Positions 10,311-21,174 are shown, numbered from the stretch's first letter. The stretch is DNA of 64,000 nucleotides from Mantamonas sphyraenae (GCA_026936335.1 JAPMXV010000070.1:1-64000); one strand, 5' to 3'. Notes: generated from the sequence alone by a model not told the origin. Numbers and translations: made by a program.

Positions 10311-11834
10311 TCATCCACGCAGTGACTGGATCACTGCCTGCAGATCTCCCTCACATGCTTCCAGTGCGTCCACACATGCCTTTCGATCCGTCAGACCCAC
10401 CAGCGCAAGTGTCGCCAGCTCGCTCTCCCACTCCTTCTCAGAGTCCATCTCAGACTCAGATTCGCTCTCAGACGAAGAAGAGCTGCTGCTTCCGCTGCTC
10501 TCATCCTCCTCCTCCTCATCCTCCTCATCCTCCTCATCCTCCACCTCTTCCTCCACTGCCACAATCTGGCATCGGAATCGTTGTCCAAACTTCTTCCCTT
10601 CCCCATCTGCCATCCTCCAGAACCCGCTGTAGCTTCCAGCTGCCTCAGGTGCTTCCATCTCCACACTCACGTCCACCTCCTCTCCTGCCTCAGCCACCAC
10701 ATCCACAGGCACAGCCTCGCTTGCTCCCATTGCGTCTCCGTTCTTCTTGCTCACAAACACCACCTGCGCTCCCGCAGGCCATGCTTCTTCGCTCTCGTTC
10801 CGCAGACGCCACGTCTTTGTAAACTTGTGTCCACACTGCACCCGAGCATCCGTCCCATAGCTCACATGGCTCACAAACCGAGCCTTGTGTCGACTCTGTC
10901 CTCGTTCCCCATGTCGTCCACCGTGATGATGTCCGTGATGATGTCCGTGATGGCGATGCAGATGGCAACCTCGATGACCACCACGATGACCACCACGATG
11001 ACCACCGCGATGACCACCACCACGGCGTCCATGGCCATGACATTCATGCTGCTCCTCCTCCTGTTCCTGTTCCTGCTCCTGCTGCTTCGCTTCATACGTC
11101 AGCAGTTCTCCAGCCTCCAACTTGTCCATCCGAGCCATGGCAATCTTGTCCAGCACATGTCCAGGCACTTTGCGTCGTGGCATGTGTCGAAGCACACGCT
11201 CCACATCCACAGCTTCCAGCTTTCCCAGCCGTTCCTGCACGCTCTCTGAAAGGTCTCCTGCTCCAACCACAGCCGCTTCCTCCTCCACTTCCTCCTCCAC
11301 TTCCTTTCCCATCTTCTTGCTCTTCACACCGCCCTTCTTTGTGCGTGTCTTGCTCGTCGTCTTCTGCTTCTTTGTGGTCTTGCCACTCTTCTTGCTGCTG
11401 CTGCTGCTTGGCATCATCGACTCCTCGGCTGCCTTGGCTGCTCGTCGTGCTGCAACTCGTGTCATCAGTTTCACCCGCAGAACCCCAGGCTCACGCCCGC
11501 TCTGCTTGCTCTGCATCACACACAGTTCCACCGCGTGTCCCAGCTCCTTCTCGCTGCTCACACGCACCCAGTCTCCGTCTTCGTCTGCGTACGACATCAC
11601 CATTCGGCTCATCCTCTCCTCCTTCTTCCCAAACACTTCTGCAATCTGCTGCACCAGTCCATCCAGTCCTCCTTCCTCGCACAGCCTCTCGCTCCACACC
11701 CCGAAGCGCCGTGTCTCCGCTCCCACAGTTGCCTTTACAGACACCATGGTCTTCACGTCGCTGTTGCTGCTGCTGCTGCTGTTCTTTGTCATCGTCGTCT
11801 CGTTGGTGTTGTTTCCACTCTTGCTCATCGTCAT
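10311..11834 (-). CDS. NBR1: NBR1-like selective autophagy receptor (PB1, FW, UBA)
   Basis: The gene is a single exon of 507 aa. Residues about 27-125 look like a PB1 domain with an acidic OPCA-type stretch (YADEDGDWVRVSSEKEL). Residues about 320-425 match the four-Trp NBR1 (FW) domain: FTKTWRLRNESEEAWP, VDVSVEMEAPEAAGSYSGFW and FGQRFRCQI. The last 45 residues (ALVGLTDRKACVDALEACEG) look like a UBA domain. Known NBR1/Joka2 proteins link ubiquitinated cargo to ATG8 in selective autophagy. The ZZ zinc finger normally between PB1 and FW is absent. A Lys-rich linker, a Glu/Gln run and a His/Gly-rich tract with four HRGG units occupy its place. An acidic poly-Glu/Ser stretch separates FW and UBA. 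I did not identify an LIR with confidence. Assignment to the NBR1 family is strong; strict orthology is inferred. Confidence 0.8.
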   Translation of the reverse strand: MTMSKSGNNTNETTMTKNSSSSSNSDVKTMVSVKATVGAETRRFGVWSERLCEEGGLDGLVQQIAEVFGKKEERMSRMVMSYADEDGDWVRVSSEKELGHAVELCVMQSKQSGREPGVLRVKLMTRVAARRAAKAAEESMMPSSSSSKKSGKTTKKQKTTSKTRTKKGGVKSKKMGKEVEEEVEEEAAVVGAGDLSESVQERLGKLEAVDVERVLRHMPRRKVPGHVLDKIAMARMDKLEAGELLTYEAKQQEQEQEQEEEQHECHGHGRRGGGHRGGHRGGHRGGHRGCHLHRHHGHHHGHHHGGRHGERGQSRHKARFVSHVSYGTDARVQCGHKFTKTWRLRNESEEAWPAGAQVVFVSKKNGDAMGASEAVPVDVVAEAGEEVDVSVEMEAPEAAGSYSGFWRMADGEGKKFGQRFRCQIVAVEEEVEDEEDEEDEEEEDESSGSSSSSSSESESESEMDSEKEWESELATLALVGLTDRKACVDALEACEGDLQAVIQSLRG

Positions 11835-12445
11835 CGAGTTGCTTTTTTGGTTGTTTTTGGGTTTGCTTGATTTCGTTTCGTTTGCTTGCTTTCGCTATCA
11901 CTTGTTTCTCACTTTCACTTGCGCTGCTGTCTGTATTCGCAGTCGTTGTGTTGTATCGTTACTCGTCCTCTTGGGTTATCCGAGTGTGTGTTTTTGTGAT
12001 GATAAGTTGGGTGAGTGTGCGTGAGTGCGCCTTTTGAACCCCACTTGCCCTGTGTTCCGAGTTCCGAGTTCTGCACCCGACCACCGTTCCGAGTTTCCCC
12101 ACCACTCTTCCGCGAAAATACCACACATCAGCCACCCACCAACACACGCATTCCCACCCGTTTCCCCATCGCACCACTGATCTGTCCACCACGTGCACCA
12201 CCAAAATTGCAAGCAAGCACACATGCCGCGCTGGAACCACATCACGCCCCCGATCTTGGGGAGGCACACCACCACCACCCTTTGCATCACAATGCTTGCT
12301 TGCTCTCTTGCTCTGACCTGCTCTTCACATGCAAAAGCCAAACTCCGAGTCTCCGTTCCTGGTGTTGGTCGCGGAGCTGGTTCATTACATCTGGAGATGT
12401 TGACTGTATTCTGCAAACTCGACCTCCATAGACAAGATCCGATTG
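11835..12445. other. Intergenic region between NBR1-like gene and tRNA-Thr
   Basis: No gene is supported here. The part next to 11835 is rich in T on the plus strand (A-rich on the minus strand) and is likely the promoter and 5' leader of the minus-strand NBR1-like gene. A short direct repeat, ttccgagttccgagtt, lies near 12056-12072. The open frames crossing this region lack similarity to known domains. One minus-strand frame reads through the tRNA gene and is spurious. Confidence 0.5.
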
Positions 12446-12517
12446 GCCTCGGTAGCTTAGGGGTAGAGCATTGCACTCGTAATGCAAAGGTCATGGGTTC
12501 AATTCCCATCCGAGGCT
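12446..12517 (+). tRNA. tRNA-Thr (anticodon CGU)
   Basis: The gene is 72 nt with a complete cloverleaf. Acceptor stem gcctcgg pairs with ccgaggc, with discriminator t. The D-arm contains the A-box-like tagcttaggggtagagc. The anticodon arm ttgca/tgcaa carries CGT in the loop, which reads ACG (Thr). The T-arm has gggttcaattccc, which also supplies the B box. No intron and no encoded CCA are present. Confidence 0.95.
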
Positions 12518-12520
12518 TAA

Positions 12521-12529
12521 TTTTTTTTT
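12521..12529 (+). terminator. RNA polymerase III terminator of tRNA-Thr
   Basis: A run of nine T residues begins four bases after the tRNA 3' end, as expected for Pol III termination. Confidence 0.85.
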
Positions 12530-12684
12530 GTTTTTCTCTTGCCATAGAACCCAACAAGGTCACCACCACCTCCTCACCACAATGCACCCAAGCCCCACTC
12601 CCACCCCTCCCACCATGCCCATGCTTCGCAGCAGCATTTTGCCTACGTGGTCCGCTCCCGCTGCACCCCTCCCTCCGGTCCAAC

Positions 12685-15600
12685 ATGACCGACTCCACCC
12701 TCCGCGATCTATTCGACACCTGCGACGCGGATGGCAACGGCACCATCAGCCTCGATGAGCTGGTCGAGGTCTTCTCCTTCCTAGGCAAGGACCTCGACGC
12801 TGACGAAATCACTCTCCTTGCAGACTGCTTCAACCTCGACCCCACACGCCCCACCGACGAGCTCACGTTTGACCAGTTTGCGCTCGGCATGGCTGACTTT
12901 ATCTACGCAGACTTGGACGCAGACTTTTCCACCCTTGCCGCCGCAGGCGCCTCGTCCTCCTCCGAATCCTCCGCCCCTCCCGCCGACACGCCCACTCCGC
13001 ACGCGCGCCAGGTACGTACACGAGTGCTCCGCAACCCCGCCCGTCCCCCCTTCCCCTATTGTCAGTCTGCTCCCAACACAGTACTGACGCCTCGCACTGT
13101 GCACACCGCCCACAGCGAGCACGAAAGCGCTCAAAGTCAGACGCCATCCGCCGAGCGTCCATGGCCGTCAACCCGCAGCAGGCCCTCGAGGCCCTGCTCA
13201 TGGAGGAGGCAGACACCCTGTTTGCGCTGTACGACACAAATGGCGACGGCCACATCAGCATGGAGGAGCTCATTGCTTCCATGGTGGAGCTCGGAGGCGA
13301 GCAGGACACCGACAAGCTGCGTGAGCTCATGGCCTCCCTGGATAAGGACCACGACGGCCAAATCGACTTTGATGAGTTCAAACATGGCATGATTACATAC
13401 ATCGCACGCAGTGGCCTTGGTGCGATCCTCGGAAGCACGCTGGCGGACGCGCAGTCGGGCGACGACTCGGTGGACACAGAGCACACATTGGATGCACACG
13501 GCTTCTCACGCAGCCCCACCGCGGACGTGGATCTGTCACGCGAAGTGGCCGGCCTGTGCGCTCTGCATGCAGAGCTGTTGGCCGCAGGCGAGCATGCACA
13601 GGTGTTGGCCCATCTGGGCCCCACCTTTCTGGACGAACTGAACGAGTGGCTGACCGACGGCCAGACGCTCGACGCCTCGTCTCTGCACGCCTTTGTGCAG
13701 CACCGCACGTCTGCATTTGACCCCGGCCGCCTGCGTCCGGCCGCCTTTGCCGCAGGTCCCGCTGCCGATCTAGCCCTGCAGCAGCAGCAGGAGCTGCAGC
13801 AAATGTTCATCATGATGGACCTGGAGTGCCGTGGTGAGATTGATGCCGAGACACGCAGGGCAATGGTGGACCTGCCCGTGCAAGACGACGCCGCCCCGCT
13901 CGACTTTTACGCCTGGACTGTCACCATGGCCGAGGCGTATGCCGAGTCTGGTGCGCCCTCCATGTTTTCGCTGCTGACGCACGCGGGTGTGGAGCGACTG
14001 GAGCGCAGTCTAAGCGAGGAGGGCCTTGCAGAGCTGCGGGCTGCGGTCGCGGCCAACGAAGAGCAAGTGCGCACACTGCAGGCGCAGCTGGCCGCAGAAA
14101 AGGCAGACAAGGATGCACGCGTTCGCCAATTGGAGGACCAGCTGCGTGCAGCCATGGAGCAGGCTGACGCAGCGCGAGCGCAAGCCGAGGAGCGTGCGAT
14201 GGAGCAAGCGGAGGAACTGGCCCGCCGCGTGGAGATGCTCATGGAGACAAACGACAGGTTGCTGGCTGAAAAGGCCGAAGAGGAAGAGTCGGCGCTGGAG
14301 ACACGTAGCGAATCGCTTGCACGGCAGGTTGTGCTGACCATGCGCAAGAAGAAAGTTGCCAAGCTGGAAGCGCAGACTGAGGCCATGGAAGCCCAAATGA
14401 GCGAGATGCGCGGCAAGCTGGCGGCCATGGAGGAGGCCCAGCGCGATGCTGCCGAAATCGAAGCCCAAAAGGAGGCGCTGGAGGAGCGTGTGCGTGCCAT
14501 GGAGGCTGCTGCGGCCGAACGCGAGCAACTGGAGAAGCGCATCACGCGTACGATGGACAGCGACATGCGCGCCGACCTGCAAGCCGCCTTGCGCGAGATG
14601 GAAGCGGAGCAAGATGGATGGACAGACAGGCCCATGACCTACCAGGAGCTCAAGCTGCTCGGCAACCGCCACCTCAAGACTGTCTGCAAGCTGCTCCACC
14701 TCTCTCGCAAGGGCAACCACATGGAGCTTGTTGAACGCCTCCATGCGCGCCAAGTACACCTCCATGACATGCCAACCGAGGCCCTTGCCTCCATGCTACG
14801 CAAGCAAGGCGAGACCGTCCCAGACGAGCGGACTGCCGTCCTGCGCCTCATCAGCCCCAGCGAGGCCCACGTGCAGCTTGACGATGTTGACGACGATGAA
14901 GACGACGATGAAGACGAGGAAGAAGACGACGATGAAGTCGAGCCTGAGCCCGAGCCCGAGCCCGAGCCTGAGTCTGAACCCGAGCCAACTTCCGAGCCAA
15001 CCCCCGAACCCGAACCCGAACCCGAACCCGAACCCGAACCCGAGTCCGAAACCACTCCCGCCACCCCCGAACCCACCCCTGAACCCACCCCTGAACCCAC
15101 CCCCGAAATCCTCCTTGAATCCAACCCCGAACCAACAACCAACACCTCCTCCACCACCACCACCTCCTCCTCCTCCTCATCCTCCTCCTCAGAAGACTCC
15201 AACGAAGGCCTGGAAGTAGAAATCATCGACACGGTGACGTACAAGGACGTCAAAAACCCGTACACCCTCTACTGCATCCACGTGGTCCACAACGGCTCCA
15301 TGTGGGAGGTCTTCCGCCCCTACACCATGTTTGCCGAGCTCCACGACGCACTGAGCAAACGCTTCCCCGTCGACATGAAGCAGATCGTGCTGCCCAAGTA
15401 CAGCAAGTGGTGGTGGAGCAAGACCCCGGCCCCGGAGGAGATCCTCCAGCGCCAGGACGCCCTCAACGCCTACCTCGCCGCTCTTGTCTCCCACCCGTTC
15501 CTCGCCGCCGACCAGAGCCTGCTCCTCTTTCTCACACGAGCCCACAAGCCTCCAGCCGCCATGATCGAGAACCCTGTGCGCCGCGGCTTCCTCACCAAGG

Positions 15601-15949
15601 AAGGCCACCAGTGGAAGGGTTGGCGAAAGCGCTTCATGGTTGTCACCCGAGACACAGTGTATTATGTAAGTGCCCACACACCACCTGCCCACCCTCCCCA
15701 CTCTCCCCGTCTCACACCCGTTCCCCGCCCGTGTTCCAGTACGAGAACGAAAACTCCTCCCAACCCCGCGGCGCAATTGCCCTTGACGGCGCTCACATCA
15801 AACTCGGCTACAAGAAGCAAGCCAACTCCTTTGTTCTGTGCGAAGCCAGCGGCAAGGAGTACCCCATCTACGCCGACGACGCCGCCGACATGCTCGAGTG
15901 GACAAATCTCCTCGGCGACTTGATCCACCAGGCCTCCAAGAGGAGGTGA
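12685..15949 (+). CDS. EF-hand, coiled-coil, PX and PH domain protein
   Basis: Three exons are predicted: 12685-13011, 13116-15665 and 15740-15949, all phase 0, giving 1028 aa. The N-terminus has EF-hands with good Ca2+ loops at [24 protein letters not shown] and [12 protein letters not shown], plus one degenerate hand. A long Glu/Ala-rich coiled coil follows (about residues 400-600), then a helical segment resembling a SAP-type repeat, and an acidic tract with many Glu-Pro repeats (about 716-781). A PX domain (about 808-925) and a PH domain (about 928-1022) end the protein. The last intron cuts the PH domain after DTVYY, and joining it restores the fold with its C-terminal Trp (MLEWTNLL). 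Ca2+-regulated binding to phosphoinositide membranes is the likely role, inferred from domains. The combination is not one I can match to a named orthologue. It converges on NUBP1 with 18 bp between stops. Confidence 0.82.
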
Positions 15950-15967
15950 CCCCGAATGCACACCTCT

Positions 15968-17037
15968 TTACTCCTCCGCCTCGTTGCTGCTCTCCCGCGC
16001 CCTTCCCTCCTCCACACGCTCCATCACGCGCTCCACAATGCCCACAAACTTGCGCTGGCCCACGCTCGGCCCGCCCTCTCCCTCCTCGTCCAGATAGCCT
16101 TCTCCACGGTCGCACGCCTTGCCCATTTGCGGGTCCAGCGGCAGGTTGCCCAGCAGTTCCAGCTCCAGATCTTCGCACATCCGCTTGGCTCCCCCTTGGC
16201 CGCGGAAAAACACTTCCGTTTCCGTGCCGCAATTGCTGCACACAAACCCGCTCATGTTTTCCACCACGCCCAACACAGGCACAGACACCTTGTTACAGAA
16301 GCTCACCATCTTGCGCACGTCCTGCACACTCACCTGCTGCGGCGTCGTCACAAGCACTGCCCCGGCCACGTTTGCCTCCTCCAGGTACTTCACCACGCTA
16401 ATGTGTTCGTCAGACGTCCCTGGCGGCGTGTCCACAATCAGATAGTCCAGTTCGCCCCACGTCACCTCACTCAGAAACTGCCGGATCAGGCTGTTCTTCT
16501 TGTCGCCCCTCCAGATCACCGCCTCGTCGTTCTTCACCACAAATCCCACTGATATCAGCGCCAGATCCCCGTCGTACACGGGCTCCATCCCTTCCGACGT
16601 CTGATGGATGCTCTCCCCACCCATCCCAAACATGTGTGGCACGCTCGGCCCGCAAATGTCCAGGTCCAGAAGCCCCACCGCCAGCTCTTCACGCTCGCTC
16701 AAACTGCGAGCCAGCTGTGCGCTGAACGAGCTCTTGCCCACTCCACCCTTGCCCGACAGCACCAGCACAATGTTCTTCACCCCCTGCAGCCGCTCTCCGA
16801 TCAGTTTAATATCTGCCACCGGAAAAATGGCTCCCCTGCGTCAGGACGGAATCCCCCTTTCTCCACGCACCACGTATCAACCTCCACTCCTCCTCCTCTG
16901 CCTGCACACTCACATGGGTCTGGTCCCTTGGGTGCGCTTGCGCAGATGCTCTGGTTCGGACAACCCTGGCACGCGTCCGCCTTTCCGGCTTCCTCCGACG
17001 CCGTTCCGGGGCAATCTGCACCCTCGCCACACGTCAC
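15968..17037 (-). CDS. NUBP1: Cytosolic Fe-S cluster assembly P-loop ATPase NUBP1/Nbp35
   Basis: Two exons are predicted: about 17037-16914 and 16812-15968, with intron 16913-16813 (GTGAGT..GGCAG, phase 1), about 322 aa. Exon 1 encodes the N-terminal four-cysteine signature of Nbp35 (CPG, then [11 protein letters not shown]) followed by SAPKGPDP. Exon 2 has the deviant P-loop [20 protein letters not shown], the [11 protein letters not shown] block and the CSNC pair that bridges an Fe-S cluster in the NUBP1/NUBP2 heterotetramer. The N-terminal cysteines and the length (human 320 aa) argue for NUBP1 rather than NUBP2. The start is unclear: the exon 1 frame has a stop just upstream and only a GTG at 17037, while an ATG at 17048 is one frame off, separated by a GGGG run. 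Confidence 0.88.
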
Positions 17038-17185
17038 CCCTCAACCATGTCAGTGCCCTGTCCGCCGTCATACCCCACCATTCCTTCCAACCTACGCTCG
17101 TTGGCATTGTCTGGCACTTCCGTTTCCATTCTCCTCGTCTCCAAAACTTGGCTCCCCACTCGCACCCACAGCGCCCCATCTCTCG

Positions 17186-18142
17186 TCACAAACACTCACG
17201 CAACCACCCCACCACCCTCTCCATCACCTCATCTGGCAGGGTCACCCACCCCTCCCACCCTCTCTCCTCCACATACCCCTCCATCCCCCCGCACTCAAAC
17301 ATCACCTCCCTCTCCTCCGCATTCATCACCAACGCCACCTCCACCCGTGCATCCACCACCTGTGGCAGCATGCAATGCAAGCGAGGTGTCCATGGCACAA
17401 AGCGCACCCCGCACAGGCTCTCCCATCGCCCCTCGTTCTCTCGGAACCACCTCCACATCCTTTCCGGCCCTTCCTGCCACGCGACACACAACGACTTGCA
17501 CCCCTCCTTGTCCCTACGCAGCACAGGCGTTCCGTGCGCCACCGCAGGCACCTTGGATCCCAGCAACAACAGCAGCAGCACCATCGACGTCAGCCCTTGT
17601 GTCCTCGCCTCCCTGCACCCAACGTGCACATCTGCGCCCGCATCCACAAGCGTCAGCACAATCTGCAAGTCCTGCTGCACGATCGCACTGTATTCGTGCA
17701 GCGTCCACACATGGTCTGGGTGGAGTCCCGCGTCCAGAAACCTTCTCAGCCCCTGCACATCCCCTGTCTGACAAGCACGCCTCATCTCCAGTGCTCGCTT
17801 CCTGTTTGCCTTGAGACACCACCCGATCCGTGCCGCCTGTGCATCGCCCACGCTCGAACCGTCCACCAGGACGTCCAGCAGATTCGGATTCTCCTCCACC
17901 GCCTCCGCCAGCGCCAACCCGCCCTCCTCGCCAATATCGTTGTCATCCAGGTCCACAGATACCAACGAAGACGACTTTGCCATCGCTTGCGCCAGCATTA
18001 CAGCCTGCTCCGTCTCAATCTCGCAAGAAATCAGCATCAAGTGCCACAGGCGCGACCCGGGCGCCACAATCCTCGTGCACACGCGTTCCAACTCCTCTGG
18101 ATCCGCCCCCACAGGCACCCCGGTGAGGTTGAGGTCCGTCAT
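17186..18142 (-). CDS. Leucine-rich-repeat and ankyrin-like protein
   Basis: The gene encodes 318 aa from the ATG at 18142. A longer frame upstream would run into the preceding DHHC gene, which stops at 18174. Residues about 10-110 look like ribonuclease-inhibitor-type LRRs (LVSVDLDDNDIGEEGGLALA). Residues about 120-200 look like two ankyrin repeats (FLDAGLHPDHVWTLHEYSAI, then LTLVDAGADVHV). The remainder is not recognised and ends in LPDEVMERVVGWL, whose LP..V...V pattern is reminiscent of an F-box or SOCS-box helix, though weakly. A relic of this C-terminus lies at 4047-4190 near the telomere, so the family was once mobile in this subtelomere. The function is unknown; protein-protein interaction is inferred. 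Confidence 0.65.
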   Translation of the reverse strand: MTDLNLTGVPVGADPEELERVCTRIVAPGSRLWHLMLISCEIETEQAVMLAQAMAKSSSLVSVDLDDNDIGEEGGLALAEAVEENPNLLDVLVDGSSVGDAQAARIGWCLKANRKRALEMRRACQTGDVQGLRRFLDAGLHPDHVWTLHEYSAIVQQDLQIVLTLVDAGADVHVGCREARTQGLTSMVLLLLLLGSKVPAVAHGTPVLRRDKEGCKSLCVAWQEGPERMWRWFRENEGRWESLCGVRFVPWTPRLHCMLPQVVDARVEVALVMNAEEREVMFECGGMEGYVEERGWEGWVTLPDEVMERVVGWLRECL

Positions 18143-18173
18143 CACAAAAAGAAAGTGAGCCCCCGCGGCCGAC

Positions 18174-19410
18174 TCAAAAAGTGTTTGTTGGCGGTCGCAA
18201 ACTCCCTTCTTCCGCGTCGCACTCGGTGATGCAGTACCCACAGTTCAAATACCGCTGTGACACTTCATAGTGCATCCCGTCTCCATGCTCGGGTCCCAGC
18301 ACCGGGAACGGCCACATGAGCACCCGGTTTCCCAGCATAAACTGCAGGTTGCCCAGCACGCCGTAGTCCCACGGATGTTCAAACGACACGCTTGCCCGCC
18401 GTGCCTTGAACCGGTGTCGTTCAAAGTCGTAGTACTCGATCGTCGTTGTGTTGCTCCACAGCAGCATCGTCTGCCAGCTGAAAAGACCCCCCACTCCCAG
18501 CAGCGTCGGCACCAACACCGCGTACACAATCGACATGATCACCGTCCCGCTTACGTCCATCGATCGATCGCGCACCATGTAGCTCCGCGGCGTCTGTGCC
18601 ATGTTGATGAATCCCAGAAACGCGTAGCAAAGCGAGTAAATCCCTGCCAGCATGGTGTACAGAAGAAACAGGTAAAAATACTTGTGGTTGTGGTAGCCTA
18701 CGCATTGGTTCACCCACGGACAGTGATGGTCCATCTTCAGCACGCATCTGTGCCCCGTCCGCCCCGGTGTGAGATCCTGCGCGCCAACCACAAACCATCC
18801 TCCCCTCCCACGCGCTCCTCGCCTCCCTCCCCCCCCAACCTGCTCCCATTCTCACGTCACGTACGCGTTGCACCACCTGCAATGGTGCGCCCTCGGCGGC
18901 TTGTACCGTTCGCACTTGTTGCACATCGCTGCTGTGCGTGTCTCCCCGTTCTGCAGCACCTCTTCCATCTGCTCCGGAAACTAAGCGCCCCGCCCACGTC
19001 GTCCTGTGTCAGTCTCCTCTCCCCTTTCTCACCCCGCTCCCACCCAGCACTCCCCCAAGCCCCATTCTCAACCCCCCACCCCCCCTTCCCCACCCACCCA
19101 CTCTCCCCCCTCCTTCTTCCCCCACCGCCTCCCCGAAACCCACATAGTCAAGTGGCACTGTGCCCGGCCCCGTGCTGCACGCCTTGTAGTAGCACACAGC
19201 CACCATCGCCGACAAATACGTAAACACAATGGCATTCAACAGCCCCAATGAGGTGCCCCAGTGCGGCCGCATAAGAACCCACATCGTCCCGCCCCATGAC
19301 GACAGAATCAGGTAGCACACAAACCACTGCAGTCCGTTCATCGAAACCATCCCATGAATCAACCACTGCACCAGCGAGCGGTCATCCGTCCCAGGGACCC
19401 TGGAATACAT
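18174..19410 (-). CDS. DHHC-type protein S-palmitoyltransferase
   Basis: Three exons are predicted: 19410-19144, 18980-18865 and 18747-18174 (introns 163 and 117 bp), 318 aa. Splicing rebuilds one continuous DHHC cysteine-rich domain: [16 protein letters not shown], then [20 protein letters not shown] and [10 protein letters not shown]. Two hydrophobic segments precede it (exon 1) and two follow, as in the four-TM DHHC family. Known family members transfer palmitate to protein cysteines at Golgi, ER or plasma membranes through the DHHC cysteine. The closest paralogue group cannot be set here. The start at 19410 leaves only 40 bp to the divergent glycosyltransferase start. A longer in-frame ATG at 19452 would overlap that gene's start codon. 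Confidence 0.9.
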
Positions 19411-19450
19411 TGCGTGGGCGCGCCGACGCCCACGCCACACAACCCCAAAC
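19411..19450. promoter_or_regulatory. 40-bp bidirectional promoter interval
   Basis: Only 40 bp separate the predicted start codons of the DHHC gene (minus) and the glycosyltransferase (plus). Transcription of both genes must start within this interval or inside the opposite gene. No clear TATA box is seen. Confidence 0.45.
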
Positions 19451-21141
19451 ATGTCCCTGCTCGTGCTCCTCTCACCCATCCTCCAGTGGATCCTCACCGT
19501 GCTCACATGGCTGAGTGCAGTGCAAACAGTAGGGCTGTCTGTGGGCTGGTTGCTCTTTGTGGCCTCAAGATGGTGGCGCGTCATGCGCAAGGGTCCCAGC
19601 GCCACCCGACCCCTCGTCCGCTCCGCTGCAGACGCCGCCAAGGCCTCCCCAAACGCCTCCGTCACCGTCATTATGCCATGCAAGGGCGTTCACACCCATA
19701 GCAAGCGCAACTGGCACTCCCTCATTGCCGCTCGATACACAGGCCACGTCGACTTTGTTTTCGTCGTCGAAAGCGAACACGACGCCGCATACACCCCGTT
19801 GCACGAGCTGCAGACAGAGGTCCACGAACGCGACTTTCCCTTTGGTACCCGCTCGTGCCAGGTCCTCGTTGCCGGCCTAGCCACCACCACCACCCAGAAG
19901 ATTACAAACCTGCTCCGTGGCCTCGACGCCGTCGATGACTCGGTCGACTACGTCATGTTTGCCGACGACGACATTGCCTTTTACCCAGACACCATTGCCG
20001 ACTCGGTCCGCGAAATTGAGAGCGATGCAAACGTACGTTTTGCCGCCCCGTGTTTCTCTCCAGCCAGAAAATGCGCAATGGCGCCTTGCCACGTCTCCCT
20101 GCCCCGCCTGCTGCCCCCACCTTTCCATCGCCTCCATCGCCTCACATCCTCCATACCCTCCCCTTCACCTTGCGTGGGGCACAGATCTTTTGTGTCACCG
20201 GTGCTCCTCTCGACCTCCCACAGCCTGGCAGCGGCTTTGGCAACCACGCCCACGCCTTCTTCCGCATGATCATCCTCCTGGGCTTCCTCAACGACCGTGT
20301 CCAGTTTGTCTGGGGTGGATGCAGCATGGTCCGCCGCAATGACCTGCTCACACAGACCATCCTCGACGAGGAAGGCCACGAGCAGACCCTCCTTGATTTG
20401 TGGCGACACGGCGGCTACAGCGACGACTGCATCACAGGCGCCTTTGCCCTCGAGGCCAAGCGTGCCATTGCCACCACCGCCACACATGTGTTTCCCTCCA
20501 TGCTCGACCGCTCTCGCACCCTCTGGCAGTATGTCAACTTTCTCCATCGCCAAATGTTTGTCCTCGATACCTACAGCTTTGCCTATCACCGTTTCTACCA
20601 GCACGTGCAGCTCGCCATCAACGTCGTCGCAAACTTTTGCCTCGCCGTCGGCCTGCCCATCGGCTTTGTCGAGGGTGTTCACACAGCCACCCAGCTCTCC
20701 GACCCGGTCGCCGTCGCAAACTTCCAGCCCCTCAACTGGGCTGCTCTCTCCTGCCTCGCCGGCTGCCTCCTTCTTGTCACTGTTCAACAACTCCTTCTCG
20801 CCACTCTCGTCCGCATGAGCAACCACCTCCTCGCAAACACCGCGCGCGACCCCATCTCCCACGGCTGCCGCCCCTGGTACATGCTTCCCACCCTCTGGCT
20901 TCACGCCATCACTACCTTTTCCTCCGCCGTCTATGTCATCTTTGCCGACACCACAAACTGGGCCGGCATCATCTACCACAAGCGCAACGGCAGGGTCGTA
21001 AAAATCGACCGCAACGCTCTTGCTGCCACCACATCCTCTACGTCCTCTTCCACCACCTCCACCACCACCTCCACCACCACCACCACCACCTCCTCCTCCT
21101 CCCCCCTGTCTGTGCAAACTAAGCGTGAAAAGAGCGAGTAG
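19451..21141 (+). CDS. Membrane glycosyltransferase, ceramide-glucosyltransferase-like (GT2/GT21)
   Basis: Two exons are predicted: 19451-20032 and 20185-21141 (intron GTACGT..CACAG, 152 bp, phase 0), 512 aa. An N-terminal membrane segment is followed by the nucleotide-sugar core: VTVIMPCKG, the FADDDIAF acidic motif, VTGAPLDLP, WGGCSM and a later acidic motif GGYSDDCITGAFALEAK. Then come an RTLWQYVNFLHRQ stretch at the place of the Q/RxxRW motif and several C-terminal hydrophobic segments. This order (D1, D2, D3, RxxRW-like, TM region) is that of ceramide glucosyltransferases, which make glucosylceramide at the Golgi. The RxxRW motif is imperfect, so the acceptor is uncertain. A Thr/Ser-rich low-complexity tail precedes the stop. 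The gene ends 33 bp from the convergent neighbour. Confidence 0.72.
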
Positions 21142-21174
21142 AACCAAAAACTATTCCCAACCTTCATTCACTCC

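Noticed and set aside
11976-12890. Minus-strand frame reading RMGIEPMTFALRVQCSTPK
   Set aside because: This peptide is the antisense translation of the tRNA-Thr gene at 12446-12517, a known type of spurious protein in databases. The frame has no domain and crosses a promoter.
15968-16819. NUBP2/Cfd1 as identity of the P-loop ATPase
   Set aside because: Adding the upstream exon reveals the four-Cys N-terminal motif and a length of about 322 aa, which fit NUBP1.
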